64,000 nt of DNA from Bradyrhizobium hipponense. GTDB lineage: Bacteria > Pseudomonadota > Alphaproteobacteria > Rhizobiales > Xanthobacteraceae. The stretch lies in contig NZ_VSTH01000076.1 of NCBI RefSeq assembly GCF_008123965.1, positions 1 to 64,000 on the forward strand, written 5' to 3'. Under the pieces are notes generated by a model. That model searched no databases. It saw only the letters and a program-made list of their open reading frames with translations, and was not told the DNA's origin. Numbering within the stretch: position 1 is the first letter of the stretch; every line of letters starts with the position of its first letter. Shown here piece after piece: positions 16,620 through 24,958 of this stretch. Both the position numbers and the translations under genes were made by a program.

Positions 16620-17591
16620 TTACTTCGTGTTCTGGATACGCTTGACGAGGCCCTTCAGCTTCTCGTCGCCGGCGAACTTGTCATAGACCGGCTTCATCGC
16701 GTCGACGAATTCCGCCTTGTTGGCGATCGTAACGACCTGAACGCCGGCCGCCTCGACGGTCTTGCGGGAAGCCTGCTCACGCTCGTCCCAGAGCTTGCGC
16801 ATGACGGGCACGGATTCCTTGGCCGCTTTGCGGATCATCGCCTGATCCTCCTTGCCCAGCGTGTCCCAAACCTTCTTGGACATCACAAGAACTTCGGGAG
16901 CCAGGGAGTGCTCGGTAATGTTGTAGAACTTGGCTGCCTCGAAGTGGCGCGACGACTCGTAGGAGGGCCAGTTGTTCTCGGCCGCGTCCACCAGACCGGT
17001 CTTGAGAGCGGTATAGACCTCTCCATACGGCATCGGCGTCGGGTTTGCCCCGAGGCTCTGGATCATGCCGACCCACAGGTCGGATTGCTGGACGCGAATC
17101 TTCAACCCCTTGACGTCCGCGAGCGACTTGATTGGTGCCTTGACGGTGTAAATGGACCGGGCGCCGCTGTCGTAATAGGCAAGGCCGACCAATCCTGCGG
17201 GTTCCATCGCCGCGAGGATTTCATCGCCGATCGGCCCGTCGAGGACGTTGCGCATATGCTGTGTGTCCCGGAAGACGAAGGGCAGGCACAATGCGACGGT
17301 TTCCGGGACGAAGTTGTTCAACGGCGATGCGTTGATCCGCATCATGTCGAGTGCGCCGATCTTGAGTTGCTCGATGGTGTCCTTCTCGGAGCCCAGAGCC
17401 CCGTTGGGAAACACCTTCACGCCGAGCTTGCCGCCGCTCGCGGTCGCAAGCTGCTTGCCCATGAACTTGACGGCCTCGACTGTCGGATAATCGGCGGGGT
17501 GGACGTCGGCGGAGCGGAAATCGCGTGCGGTCGCCAAGGGCGCTGAGACCGCCAGCACGGCGGCTGCGATGATACCGGTTATTGTCTTCAT
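16620..17591 (-). CDS. dctP: TRAP transporter substrate-binding protein (DctP)
   Basis: A 323-aa DctP-family periplasmic binding protein. The ATG at 17591 is preceded by CAGGAGGAACG and starts a signal peptide (MKTITGIIAAAVLAVSAPLA, then TARD). Family features are TVEAVKFMGKQLATASGGKL, VKVFPNGALGSEKDTIEQLK, the KAPIKSLADVKGLKIRVQQS region with the conserved Arg for carboxylate binding, and PYGEVYTALKTGLVDAAENN. It should bind an organic acid in the periplasm and pass it to DctQM. Confidence 0.92.
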   Translation of the reverse strand: MKTITGIIAAAVLAVSAPLATARDFRSADVHPADYPTVEAVKFMGKQLATASGGKLGVKVFPNGALGSEKDTIEQLKIGALDMMRINASPLNNFVPETVALCLPFVFRDTQHMRNVLDGPIGDEILAAMEPAGLVGLAYYDSGARSIYTVKAPIKSLADVKGLKIRVQQSDLWVGMIQSLGANPTPMPYGEVYTALKTGLVDAAENNWPSYESSRHFEAAKFYNITEHSLAPEVLVMSKKVWDTLGKEDQAMIRKAAKESVPVMRKLWDEREQASRKTVEAAGVQVVTIANKAEFVDAMKPVYDKFAGDEKLKGLVKRIQNTK

Positions 17592-18282
17592 CTCGACGTT
17601 CCTCCTGGGTTGATTATGTCGTCGTTGGGCAGATGCTGCGGGCCGCCTTGGGTCGCTCCTCTTCACGTGTGAAGTCAAGCGTCACAAACGCACCACCTTG
17701 GTAGGATTGCACGGCCAAGTCGAGCGGATTCGGCCGCTTCATGATTCCCTCGCGCTGCGGCGCGATCGAAGGCTTCCGGCCGGAATGCAGGTCGATGCCG
17801 TGCCTCCGCGGCTGATTGCGCAGCAGGTTGCCAGTATTCTGCTTGCCGGGGAAAGTGCGACCTTCGTCGCGCCCTCGCCGGCGGGGATCTGCGCGGCAAG
17901 TGCCGCCCCCTGCAATCGCCCCCGCCGTCGGCCAATGCCGGATACGAGGTAACGATGCTCGTTGCATCCATGGACGTTCCTCTCGTTTATGCTCGACCGC
18001 CATTGGTTGCGGCTTGGAGGTTCGGGCGAGACGGTCGCCCCATCCCTGTGCGAACGCGCTGTATCAGCGCGGAGTCGCCAATGTCGTCCCTAGGGCGGGC
18101 GGCATTCCGAGTCCAACCCAATTCCGGTATCGATCAATGCAAGAGTTGTATCGATGGATGGCCCAGTGCGCCGGGGAGACACGCTAGACGTCAGCGGGAC
18201 ATCGCCGGCGCGTCACTTGACGCTGCCTGCGCCGGCCCCTCAAGATGCCGCAAAACATGGGAATATGTCGAGGGAAACGCCG
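17592..18282. other. Intergenic stretch between dctP and cyclase gene
   Basis: Almost 700 bp between the divergent dctP and cyclase genes. Several frames are open on both strands but none shows a recognisable domain, so they look like high-GC chance frames. Promoters for both transcription units must lie here. A missing regulator gene would be expected at such a spot, but I cannot support one. Confidence 0.5.
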
Positions 18283-19059
18283 ATGCCGCGAAAGCTGATC
18301 GATATTTCGGTGCCGCTTCAGAACGACGTGCCGGCCGATCCGCCGGGCAATCATCCGACGATCCAGTATATCGACCATCAGCAGGGGCTGCCGCGCATGC
18401 TGCAGTTCTTCGACGGCCTCAAGGTGCAGGATCTGCCGGATGGCCAGGGCTGGGCCGTCGAGCAGGTCTCGCTCTCCACGCATAACGGCACGCATCTCGA
18501 CGCGCCCTGGCACTTTCATCCGACCATGAACCGCGGCGAGCGGTCATGGACCATCGACGAGGTGCCGCTCGAGTGGTGCTTTCAGCCCGGCGTCAAGCTC
18601 GACTTCCGGCATCTGCCCGATGGATACGTCGCCACCGCCGACGACGTCGAGAAGGAGCTCAAGCGCATCGGACACACGCTCTCTCCGCTGGAGATCGTTG
18701 TCGTCAACACCAGCGCCGGCGCGAAGTTTGGGCAAGCCGATTATGTCAATTCCGGCTGCGGCATGGGCTATGAAGCCACCATGTACCTGCTCGAACGCGG
18801 CGTGCGGCTGACCGGCACCGATGGCTGGAGCTGGGACGCGCCGTTCGTCTTCACCGCAAAGAAATATGCCGACACAAAAGACGCTAGCCTGATCTGGGAA
18901 GGCCACAAGGCGGGACGGCACATCGGCTATTGCCATCTCGAGAAGCTGCACAATCTCGACAAGCTGCCCTCGACCGGATTCACGGTCTCATGCTTTCCGG
19001 TGAAGATCGAGCGCGCCTCCGCGGGCTGGACGCGCGCCGTTGCGATCATCGACAGCTAG
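18283..19059 (+). CDS. Cyclase-family metal hydrolase (KynB/isatin hydrolase-like)
   Basis: A 258-aa member of the cyclase family (PF04199), which includes kynurenine formamidase and isatin hydrolase. The metal-binding signature is HNGTHLDAPWHFH, and other family marks are LIDISVPLQNDVPADPP at the start and GVRLTGTDGWSWDAP later. The ATG at 18283 follows GAGGGAAACG. These enzymes use a divalent metal to hydrolyse amide or lactam bonds. Longer members like this one are usually of unknown substrate. A product such as anthranilate or isatinate would link it to the 2-aminobenzoate cluster 17 kb away, but that is speculation. Confidence 0.85.
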   Translation: MPRKLIDISVPLQNDVPADPPGNHPTIQYIDHQQGLPRMLQFFDGLKVQDLPDGQGWAVEQVSLSTHNGTHLDAPWHFHPTMNRGERSWTIDEVPLEWCFQPGVKLDFRHLPDGYVATADDVEKELKRIGHTLSPLEIVVVNTSAGAKFGQADYVNSGCGMGYEATMYLLERGVRLTGTDGWSWDAPFVFTAKKYADTKDASLIWEGHKAGRHIGYCHLEKLHNLDKLPSTGFTVSCFPVKIERASAGWTRAVAIIDS

Positions 19060-19069
19060 CCACGCGCCA

Positions 19070-19825
19070 TCAGTTGCCGCCGAGGCCACTTTCGGCGAGC
19101 TCGCGTAGCGCCTCGGTATCGAGCACGACGATGGCACCATGCTCGAGACGAACCCAGTTGCGTGCGGACCAGGCGCGCAATTGCTTGTTGATGCTCTCGC
19201 GCGTCATCCCCACCATCTCGCTGATCTCCTGCTGCGTGATGGCGAGAGTGCCGCTGCCGGAGTCGAACTTGCGCTCTTCGGTAAGACCGAGCAGCGCACT
19301 TGCAAGCCGGCCCGGAAGATCCTGCAGGATCACCTGCTCGACCTGCTGGCTGGTCCAGCGCAGACGTGCACAGAGCAGCTCGATGAATTTCATCGCCAGC
19401 GCCGGCTGGCTCTTCACGAACGGCAGGAAGTCGCGGCGGTCGATGATGTAGAGCTCGCAATTGGTGTTGGCGGTCGCATCGGCCGACCGCGGCGCACCAT
19501 CGAGGACGGCGATCTCGCCAAATATTTCTCCAGGACCGATGAGATTGAGAATGGCATTCCGACCATCGGGCGACGAGGAGGATATCTTCACCGTCCCCGA
19601 GATCACCGCGAACAGGTTGTTGCCGGGATCGCCTTTTGCGGCGATGGTCGCACCGCGCTTCACCGTGGAGTGCTTGGCGTAGCGGCAAAGCTGATCGAGC
19701 GCATCCGGCTCCAGATCCGCGAAGATCGGGTGCTTGCGCAGGACCGATAGCTTGTTGCCCGCTGATTGTCGGGGATCGCCGGTCTTGTCCTGAGGCACGC
19801 CGGGGCTCCTAAGACTGCGAGGCAC
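19070..19825 (-). CDS. Crp/Fnr-family transcriptional regulator
   Basis: A 251-aa Crp-family protein. The cyclic-nucleotide-binding barrel lies at about 33-140 (IAAKGDPGNNLFAVISGTVK; LIGPGEIFGEIAVLDGAPRS). The latter is very close to the canonical cAMP pocket (FGE-(I/L)A...RSA), so it may bind a cyclic nucleotide. The winged helix has ITQQEISEMVGMTRESINKQ. There is no N-terminal cysteine cluster. It is convergent with the cyclase gene and 240 bp from a small membrane gene. It may add a carbon or energy signal to the low-oxygen genes beside it, which is inference. Confidence 0.88.
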   Translation of the reverse strand: MPRSLRSPGVPQDKTGDPRQSAGNKLSVLRKHPIFADLEPDALDQLCRYAKHSTVKRGATIAAKGDPGNNLFAVISGTVKISSSSPDGRNAILNLIGPGEIFGEIAVLDGAPRSADATANTNCELYIIDRRDFLPFVKSQPALAMKFIELLCARLRWTSQQVEQVILQDLPGRLASALLGLTEERKFDSGSGTLAITQQEISEMVGMTRESINKQLRAWSARNWVRLEHGAIVVLDTEALRELAESGLGGN

Positions 19826-20067
19826 TGGAGTTCCTGCGTAGTCAACGTTGCCTGGCTTTTCAACCGTAAAGCATGCACGCGGTTTTAGTCGAATGCCGCA
19901 AAAATGCCGCGGTCAGGCTCGGATCTGCACGTGAAGGATGCGCCGATGCATTCCGCTCGATGCAGAGTTGCGGGCACCGCAGGTTGCGATTGCGCTGAGG
20001 CGCTGCCGCACAGCTGATAATTGGCCGAGCAGCACCCACGGTCGAAAGGTCAAATGCGACTGTGATC

Positions 20068-20205
20068 TCAGGAGCTTCGGCGCTTGGACTCCGGATCGAG
20101 CCGGACAGCGCTGGTTTGTCGGTCTGCCCAGGCCAAAGCCGCGGCGAATGTGACAAAGACGGCTGCGACGGCAATTGTGACTAGCAATGCGTCAGTCGGC
20201 ATCAT
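20068..20205 (-). CDS. Small single-span membrane protein
   Basis: A 45-aa protein beginning MMPTDALLVTIAVAAVFVTF, then AAALAWADRQTSA, followed by a basic tail (ESKRRSS). It has one membrane helix and a cytoplasmic positively charged end. A GGGAG precedes the start (second ATG at 20202 possible). A perfect TTGAT-N4-ATCAA box lies 50 bp upstream, so expression should depend on an FNR/FixK regulator, probably the one encoded next door. Size and topology resemble small subunits of respiratory oxidases, but there is no direct evidence for that. Confidence 0.6.
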   Translation of the reverse strand: MMPTDALLVTIAVAAVFVTFAAALAWADRQTSAVRLDPESKRRSS

Positions 20206-20253
20206 GACTCCCGGATTATGTGACGCATTATCTCCGGCACACGGCCGGCAGCA

Positions 20254-20267
20254 TTGATCGGGATCAA
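20254..20267. promoter_or_regulatory. FNR/FixK box (perfect)
   Basis: TTGATCGGGATCAA matches TTGAT-N4-ATCAA exactly. It is centred about 55 bp upstream of the small membrane protein gene and just beyond the end of the fnrN-type gene, so it serves the small gene. Confidence 0.8.
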
Positions 20268-20296
20268 AGATTGGAGAGCCTTGCGCGACTGGGTCT

Positions 20297-21010
20297 TTAG
20301 GCTGCAGCCAAGGCCTCGACCTGTGCGGGGTCGAGCAGGCTGATGCCGCCATGGATGATCTCGATCACGCCGCGGCGCTCCAGCTTGGTGAAGGTCCGGC
20401 TGACGGTTTCGATGGTCAGGCCGAGATAGTCGGCGATGTCTTGGCGGCTCATCGGGAGTGAGACCGTGTCCGACGATCCCCCGAGCGAAGACAGCCGCTC
20501 GCGCCAGCCAAGCAGAAAGGCCGCGACCTTCTCGTCCGCCGAACGGCGGCCGAGCAGGACCATATGGTCCCGTGCATGGCTCAACTCCCGGATCGCCAGT
20601 TCATTGATCCGCCGCAGCAGATGTGGTCGGGTCTCGATGAAGCGCCCGAAAGCGGCTTTTGCGAACTGGCACACGGTCACCGCGACGATCGCATCTGCCG
20701 AAAAATTGTGGCGGCCGGAGATATTCATCCCCAGGAAATCGCCGGGCAAGGCAAAGCCTACGATCTGCCGGCGACCGTCAGGTAACAGCTTGTGCAGCCG
20801 CATCACGCCCTCAAGGACATTGTAGAACGATGTCGTGATGTCCTCCTCGGAGAACGCGGTCCCGCTCGCGGCAAAATGGACGCGGCGTCCCAGGTGCTCG
20901 AACTCCCTGAGCTCGGCTGGGTCTAGCGACGAACAGACCGCGGCGTCGCGGACCGCACAGTCGCTACAGAAATGCCCGTTCGGCTCGATCGTCACTACGG
21001 AAGGTTTCAT
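20297..21010 (-). CDS. fnrN: FnrN/FixK1-type oxygen-responsive regulator
   Basis: A 237-aa Crp/Fnr regulator with the residues of oxygen-sensing FNR: an N-terminal cluster HFCSDCAVRDAAVC and a fourth cysteine in VAVTVCQFAKAAF, which together can hold a [4Fe-4S] cluster that is lost in oxygen. The winged helix reads RQDIADYLGLTIETVSRTFT, with the E--SR recognition residues that read TTGAT half sites. The ATG at 21010 is chosen because the family starts shortly before the cysteines. A near-consensus box lies upstream (21092-21105), shared with the divergent cytochrome gene, so autoregulation is likely. It is the natural regulator of the boxes seen up to 34.7 kb. Confidence 0.9.
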   Translation of the reverse strand: MKPSVVTIEPNGHFCSDCAVRDAAVCSSLDPAELREFEHLGRRVHFAASGTAFSEEDITTSFYNVLEGVMRLHKLLPDGRRQIVGFALPGDFLGMNISGRHNFSADAIVAVTVCQFAKAAFGRFIETRPHLLRRINELAIRELSHARDHMVLLGRRSADEKVAAFLLGWRERLSSLGGSSDTVSLPMSRQDIADYLGLTIETVSRTFTKLERRGVIEIIHGGISLLDPAQVEALAAA

Positions 21011-21091
21011 CCACGCCCCAAGCGCCAGCTGCCACGCATCAGGCCGAGTGCACCGCGCGCGCTGCATTTTACTGCAATGAGCCAAAGGCAG

Positions 21092-21105
21092 TTGACGCAG
21101 ATCAA
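21092..21105. promoter_or_regulatory. FNR/FixK box
   Basis: TTGACGCAGATCAA, one mismatch from TTGAT-N4-ATCAA. It lies between the divergent fnrN-type gene (start 82 bp away) and the c-type cytochrome gene (start 64 bp away) and can control both. Confidence 0.75.
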
Positions 21106-21168
21106 TTTTGACCAACATCACCGCTCTATTCTGCATTCAGCTTCCAGAGTTCGACGGGGTCACCTTCC

Positions 21169-21486
21169 ATGCTGCAAAGCACGCTGCGTCACGGCCTGAT
21201 CGGACTGCTTCTGATCACTCCTGCGTTCGCCGCCCCGACCGCCGAACAGCGCGGCAAGGCCTTCGCGCGGGCCAAATGCGCGCGCTGCCATGCGACCGAT
21301 CGTGTCTCCGAGAGCCCGCTCAAGATCGCGCCGCCGCTGCGGGCCCTGCACCAGCGTTATCCAATCGAGACCCTCGGAGAAGCGCTGGCCGAAGGCATCT
21401 ATACAGGCCACGCCGACATGCCCGCCTTCGAGCTCAGTCCTGACCAGATCCACGACCTCCTGTCCTACCTTAAGACACTGGAATAG
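21169..21486 (+). CDS. Small c-type cytochrome
   Basis: A 105-aa exported cytochrome c. A signal peptide (MLQSTLRHGLIGLLLITPAF, then AAP) is followed by one haem-binding motif CARCHA and a distal methionine candidate in GHADMPAFELSPDQI. The C-terminal helix DLLSYLKTL is typical of class I cytochromes. It would carry electrons in the periplasm. It starts 64 bp downstream of an FNR-type box and is divergent from the fnrN-type gene, which suggests a role in low-oxygen respiration. Confidence 0.88.
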   Translation: MLQSTLRHGLIGLLLITPAFAAPTAEQRGKAFARAKCARCHATDRVSESPLKIAPPLRALHQRYPIETLGEALAEGIYTGHADMPAFELSPDQIHDLLSYLKTLE

Positions 21487-21492
21487 CCGGCG

Positions 21493-22596
21493 TCACACCG
21501 CCTGCACGGTCCAGCCAATCAAATCCTTCGCGATGCGAGCAAAGGCGGCGTCGAACGCCGCGATTGCTGCGGCTGGCTCGACCTTGTCGAGCTTCTCACT
21601 GGTCTCGATCAGGCGTGATGCGACCACCTTGCCATTCCTGTCGACGAGGCGCGCTGACAACCCGATCTCCACCCGTGTCTCACCCTCGGTGGCGATTCGA
21701 AAGCGTCTGATATCGATCAGGAGCTGATAATCGGCCTGTCCGAGATCGGTCGTTCGCAATGGCGCGTGGGCGATATCGTAGTTCTCGAAACTGTCGATCA
21801 GCCGCGCCTGCACCAGCTTCGGAATGCTGTCGGCCCAGAGGAAATCGGCAAAGCCCGGATTCTCGCCCACCGGCGAAAACAGCATGCGTTGGGTCTGAAG
21901 CATTGCGACCGCGGTCGGCTCGGGAATGGCCAGGGACGCCGGCAGCGTTTTGCCGGCCGGCCCGAGATTATGCGGCGTGCGCAGGTCGTAGGTGCGCTTC
22001 TGTGCGGGCGTGCCACCGCCGGTCATCTTTTCGAGGCCCGCCAGGATACCGTCGAGCTTGCCGGTATTGCGCGCCAGGCCGTCGGAGAACGTCTTGAAAT
22101 TCGCGATGGTGTCTTTGAGCGGACCGGAATTATCCTCCAGCACGGAATCGACCCGCCGCAGCGCCTCGCGCGCCGCCTGCGTCATACTCTGGCCAGCGCC
22201 GGCTTCGGCGATCAAGGTCAAGGGCTCGCCGGATTTGGCGACCATCACGCCACCCTCCAGCGTCACCACCGGCACGCCGGTCAACCCCTGGAAATCGAGC
22301 CCGACCTTGGTATCGGCACGCACCGGCGTCTTCGAAGCAACCGAGATCGTCGCGTTGACGAAGCGCGGATTATCTGGCGCGAGCCCGAGCTCTGTCACCT
22401 CACCTACGCGGATGCCGTTGAACAGCACGCCAGCGCCGACCAGAAGGCCGGGCACCGGTCCCTGGAATTCCACATGGTAGGTCGCGCGCGGCCCTATGCC
22501 AGCGGTGTTGTTCAGCCAATAAACGAAGCCGAACACCGCAAGAATGGCGGCCAGCACGAAGGAGCCGATCAGCACGTAGGGAGCCCGGGTTTCCAT
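21493..22596 (-). CDS. MlaD-type lipid-transport protein fused to ABC auxiliary domain
   Basis: A 367-aa protein with one N-terminal membrane anchor (YVLIGSFVLAAILAVFGFVY) and an MCE/MlaD domain (YHVEFQGPVPGLLVGAGVLF; GIRVGEVTELGLAPDNP; GLDFQGLTGVPVVTLEGG). After a helical linker comes a C-terminal part from about residue 205 that resembles the PqiC/ABC auxiliary lipoprotein domain (LLIDIRRFRIATEGETRVEI). In most bacteria these are two proteins. It should form the periplasmic part of a phospholipid or hydrophobic-compound transporter with the ATPase and permease encoded just upstream. It is convergent with the cytochrome gene. Confidence 0.85.
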   Translation of the reverse strand: METRAPYVLIGSFVLAAILAVFGFVYWLNNTAGIGPRATYHVEFQGPVPGLLVGAGVLFNGIRVGEVTELGLAPDNPRFVNATISVASKTPVRADTKVGLDFQGLTGVPVVTLEGGVMVAKSGEPLTLIAEAGAGQSMTQAAREALRRVDSVLEDNSGPLKDTIANFKTFSDGLARNTGKLDGILAGLEKMTGGGTPAQKRTYDLRTPHNLGPAGKTLPASLAIPEPTAVAMLQTQRMLFSPVGENPGFADFLWADSIPKLVQARLIDSFENYDIAHAPLRTTDLGQADYQLLIDIRRFRIATEGETRVEIGLSARLVDRNGKVVASRLIETSEKLDKVEPAAAIAAFDAAFARIAKDLIGWTVQAV

Positions 22597-22599
22597 GTC

Positions 22600-23382
22600 T
22601 CATCTCATCTGGGGTTGCAGCATCTGCGAGCGCTTGCCGTGGAAATAGGCGCGCACCCAGGGATGCTCGGATTGAAGCAGTTCGCGCATCAGACCGATCG
22701 CCACGATCTTGCCGTCGGCAAGCGCCGCGACGCGGTCGCAAACCGTCGTGAGGCTGGCAAGGTCATGGGTCACCATGAACACGGTCAGCCCAAGGGTCTT
22801 CTGCAGGGTCTTGATCAGCGCGTCGAAATCGCCGGCTGCGATCGGATCGAGCCCTGAAGTCGGCTCGTCCAGGAACAGGATCGGCGGATCGAGCGCCAGC
22901 GCGCGCGCCAGCGCCACGCGCTTGGTCATGCCGCCGGACAATTCCGCCGGATATTTGTCGCGGTCCTGCGCCCGCAGCCCGACCATCTCGAGCTTGGCGG
23001 TCGCGACCTCGTCCATCAGCTCCTGCGACAGCACGAGGTTCTCGCGCAACGGAAACTGAACGTTCTGCCGGACCGTGAGCGAGGAGAACAACGCGCCCTG
23101 CTGGAACAGGATACCCCATTTCGCGGCCGCGCCTTGCGTGGTGCGGTCGTGCGTGCCACCGATCGGCTGTCCCATGACTTCGATGGTCCCGCCTTGGCGC
23201 GGAATGAGGCCGATGATCGTGCGCATCAACACCGACTTGCCGCCGCCGGAGGCACCGACGAGACCGAGGACTTCGCCCCGGCGGACGTCAAGCAACAGAT
23301 GGTCGAGCACGGCCTGGCGGCCGAAGCCGACTATGAGGTCGCGAACGCGGATCGCGAACTCCTGCTGGGCTTGGGGCATCAT
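22600..23382 (-). CDS. Mla-type ABC transporter ATPase
   Basis: A 260-aa ABC ATPase of the MlaF/Ttg2A group. It has Walker A LVGASGGGKSVLMRTI, the Q-loop region WGILFQQGALFSSLTV, the signature ELSGGMTKRVALARALALDP, Walker B ILFLDEPTSGLDP and the switch histidine in VMVTHDLAS-like FMVTHDLAS. The start at 23382 overlaps the permease stop (TGATG), so the two are translationally coupled. It powers lipid movement through the MlaE-type permease. Confidence 0.92.
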   Translation of the reverse strand: MMPQAQQEFAIRVRDLIVGFGRQAVLDHLLLDVRRGEVLGLVGASGGGKSVLMRTIIGLIPRQGGTIEVMGQPIGGTHDRTTQGAAAKWGILFQQGALFSSLTVRQNVQFPLRENLVLSQELMDEVATAKLEMVGLRAQDRDKYPAELSGGMTKRVALARALALDPPILFLDEPTSGLDPIAAGDFDALIKTLQKTLGLTVFMVTHDLASLTTVCDRVAALADGKIVAIGLMRELLQSEHPWVRAYFHGKRSQMLQPQMR

Positions 23383-24524
23383 CACATTCCGATCGAGGCA
23401 AAGAAGATCGCGAACAGGCCATCGAGCACGATCACCAGGAAGATCGACTTCACCACCGACGTCGTGGTCTGCCTGCCGAGCGACTCGGCGCTGCCTTTCA
23501 CGCGCAATCCTTCGCTGCATGCGACGATCCCGATCACCAGCGCCATGAACGGCGCCTTCAGAATGCCGACCTCGAAATGGGTGACGGAAATGGCCTCACG
23601 TAGCCGCGCGATGTAAATCGCCGGCCCCATATCGCCGTAGAACTGCGCAACCAGGCCGCCGCCATAGAGCGCGGCAATCGATCCGATAAAGGCAAGAATG
23701 GGCAGCGCTATGACAAGGGCTGCCACGCGCGGCAGGATCAGCACGTTGATCGGGTCGAGACCCATGGTCGAGAGCGCATCGATCTCCTCGCGCATCTTCA
23801 TCGAGCCGAGCTCGGCCGTGTAGGCACTTCCCGAACGGCCGGCGACCATGATGGCGACAATCAGCACGCCCAGCTCGCGCAGCACGAGGATGCCGACCAT
23901 GTCGACAGTGTAGGATTCCGCCCCGAACCGGCGGAAATGGAAGAACCCCTGCTGGGCGATAATGGCACCGATCAGGAACGTGATCAGAACGACGATGGGA
24001 ATCGCCTGCCATCCGATCCGGTAAAGCTGATAGACGAGCGATGTCAGCCGCAGCGAGCGCGGCTTGCGCAGCACGCCGACCACGGCCATGAACAATGCGC
24101 CGAGCATTTGAAGAAAGATCGTGATGTCTTCGCGAGCTCCGATCGTTGCCTTGCCGAGATCGCTCAGCCTGAGCAGAACAGGGTTGGGCAAGGAGGCCGG
24201 TGCCGGCACATTACGGTTGACCTGACGCACTTCGTCCATCAAGCCACCGAAATTATCGGCGACTCCGACGAATTCGGCCGATCTGCCGGATGATGTTGCT
24301 CCGCGCAACAATTTCTCCAGGAGCCAGGCGCCGAGCGTGTCGAGCTCGCTGACACCCGCCATATCGAGCGTCACGGCTTTCGATCGGGCCACATCCTTGC
24401 CGACCGATTGCGAAAGCGCTTCGAGCTTCGACACGTTGGCGGAAATCCATGGCCCCTCGGGCCGCAATTCGAGGCCCTCGCCGGACGGCGTTGCCAGCAA
24501 CAGAGGTTCCGAGTTCACGTTCAT
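23382..24524 (-). CDS. MlaE-type permease with N-terminal STAS domain
   Basis: A 380-aa protein fusing an N-terminal STAS (MlaB-like) domain of about 110 residues (KAVTLDMAGVSELDTLGAWL) to an MlaE-type permease (YQLYRIGWQAIPIVVLITFL; MVAGRSGSAYTAELGSMKMR; EEIDALSTMGLDPINVLILP). In E. coli MlaB and MlaE are separate. It is the first gene of a three-gene operon (permease-ATPase-MlaD). The operon may keep outer-membrane lipid asymmetry or tolerate solvents. An FNR-like box lies 95 bp upstream but is closer to the divergent DUF883-like gene. Confidence 0.9.
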   Translation of the reverse strand: MNVNSEPLLLATPSGEGLELRPEGPWISANVSKLEALSQSVGKDVARSKAVTLDMAGVSELDTLGAWLLEKLLRGATSSGRSAEFVGVADNFGGLMDEVRQVNRNVPAPASLPNPVLLRLSDLGKATIGAREDITIFLQMLGALFMAVVGVLRKPRSLRLTSLVYQLYRIGWQAIPIVVLITFLIGAIIAQQGFFHFRRFGAESYTVDMVGILVLRELGVLIVAIMVAGRSGSAYTAELGSMKMREEIDALSTMGLDPINVLILPRVAALVIALPILAFIGSIAALYGGGLVAQFYGDMGPAIYIARLREAISVTHFEVGILKAPFMALVIGIVACSEGLRVKGSAESLGRQTTTSVVKSIFLVIVLDGLFAIFFASIGM

Positions 24525-24618
24525 ATCCTTAAGGGGGCGATGGGTCCCCGATAGATGGTGTTCTAGGCCGGCATAAGTCCGCTCGATTGACCTGCCTCAA
24601 ACACGCCGGATCCGTCCC

Positions 24619-24632
24619 TTGACGCAAATCAA
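24619..24632. promoter_or_regulatory. FNR/FixK box
   Basis: TTGACGCAAATCAA, one mismatch from TTGAT-N4-ATCAA. It lies 51 bp upstream of the DUF883-like gene and 95 bp upstream of the divergent mlaE-type gene. Confidence 0.75.
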
Positions 24633-24682
24633 TGGCTGGCGGGCTCGCTCGCATAGGCTTTCGCCATTCAATGGAGACCGCC

Positions 24683-24958
24683 ATGTTCGACACCGGCAGA
24701 ATGAGCGATGAACTGAAGGCGCTGAAGGTCGACGTCACTCGTCTGCTGAGCACCGCCGGCGAGGAGATGCTCGATGGATCGAAGGACCGCGCCGAGGCGC
24801 TTGCCGCGCAGATTAGGGCCGCGCTTGCCGAACTCGGCGAGACTATCGACGAGGAGCAGGAGCAACTCCATGACCTCGTCACAGGGCGCCCGATCGCCTC
24901 GCTTGCCTCCGCTTTCGCGCTCGGTGTTGTCGTAGGCTTCATGCTGAGGAGGCACTAA
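24683..24958 (+). CDS. DUF883/ElaB-like membrane-anchored protein
   Basis: A 91-aa protein with a long charged helix (DELKALKVDVTRLLSTAGEE; AEALAAQIRAALAELGETID) and a C-terminal membrane helix ending in double arginine (IASLASAFALGVVVGFMLRR). This is the plan of ElaB/YqjD-type proteins, which in E. coli tether to the inner membrane and bind ribosomes in stationary phase. The ATG at 24683 follows GGAG; an in-frame ATG at 24671 is the alternative. It lies downstream of an FNR-type box and directly before a holin-like gene, the usual YqjD-YqjE order. Confidence 0.8.
   Translation: MFDTGRMSDELKALKVDVTRLLSTAGEEMLDGSKDRAEALAAQIRAALAELGETIDEEQEQLHDLVTGRPIASLASAFALGVVVGFMLRRH

Noticed and set aside
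17614..18003. Minus-strand frame that could be a regulator gene upstream of dctP
   Set aside because: No helix-turn-helix or other domain is visible in any frame, and composition resembles chance high-GC translation.
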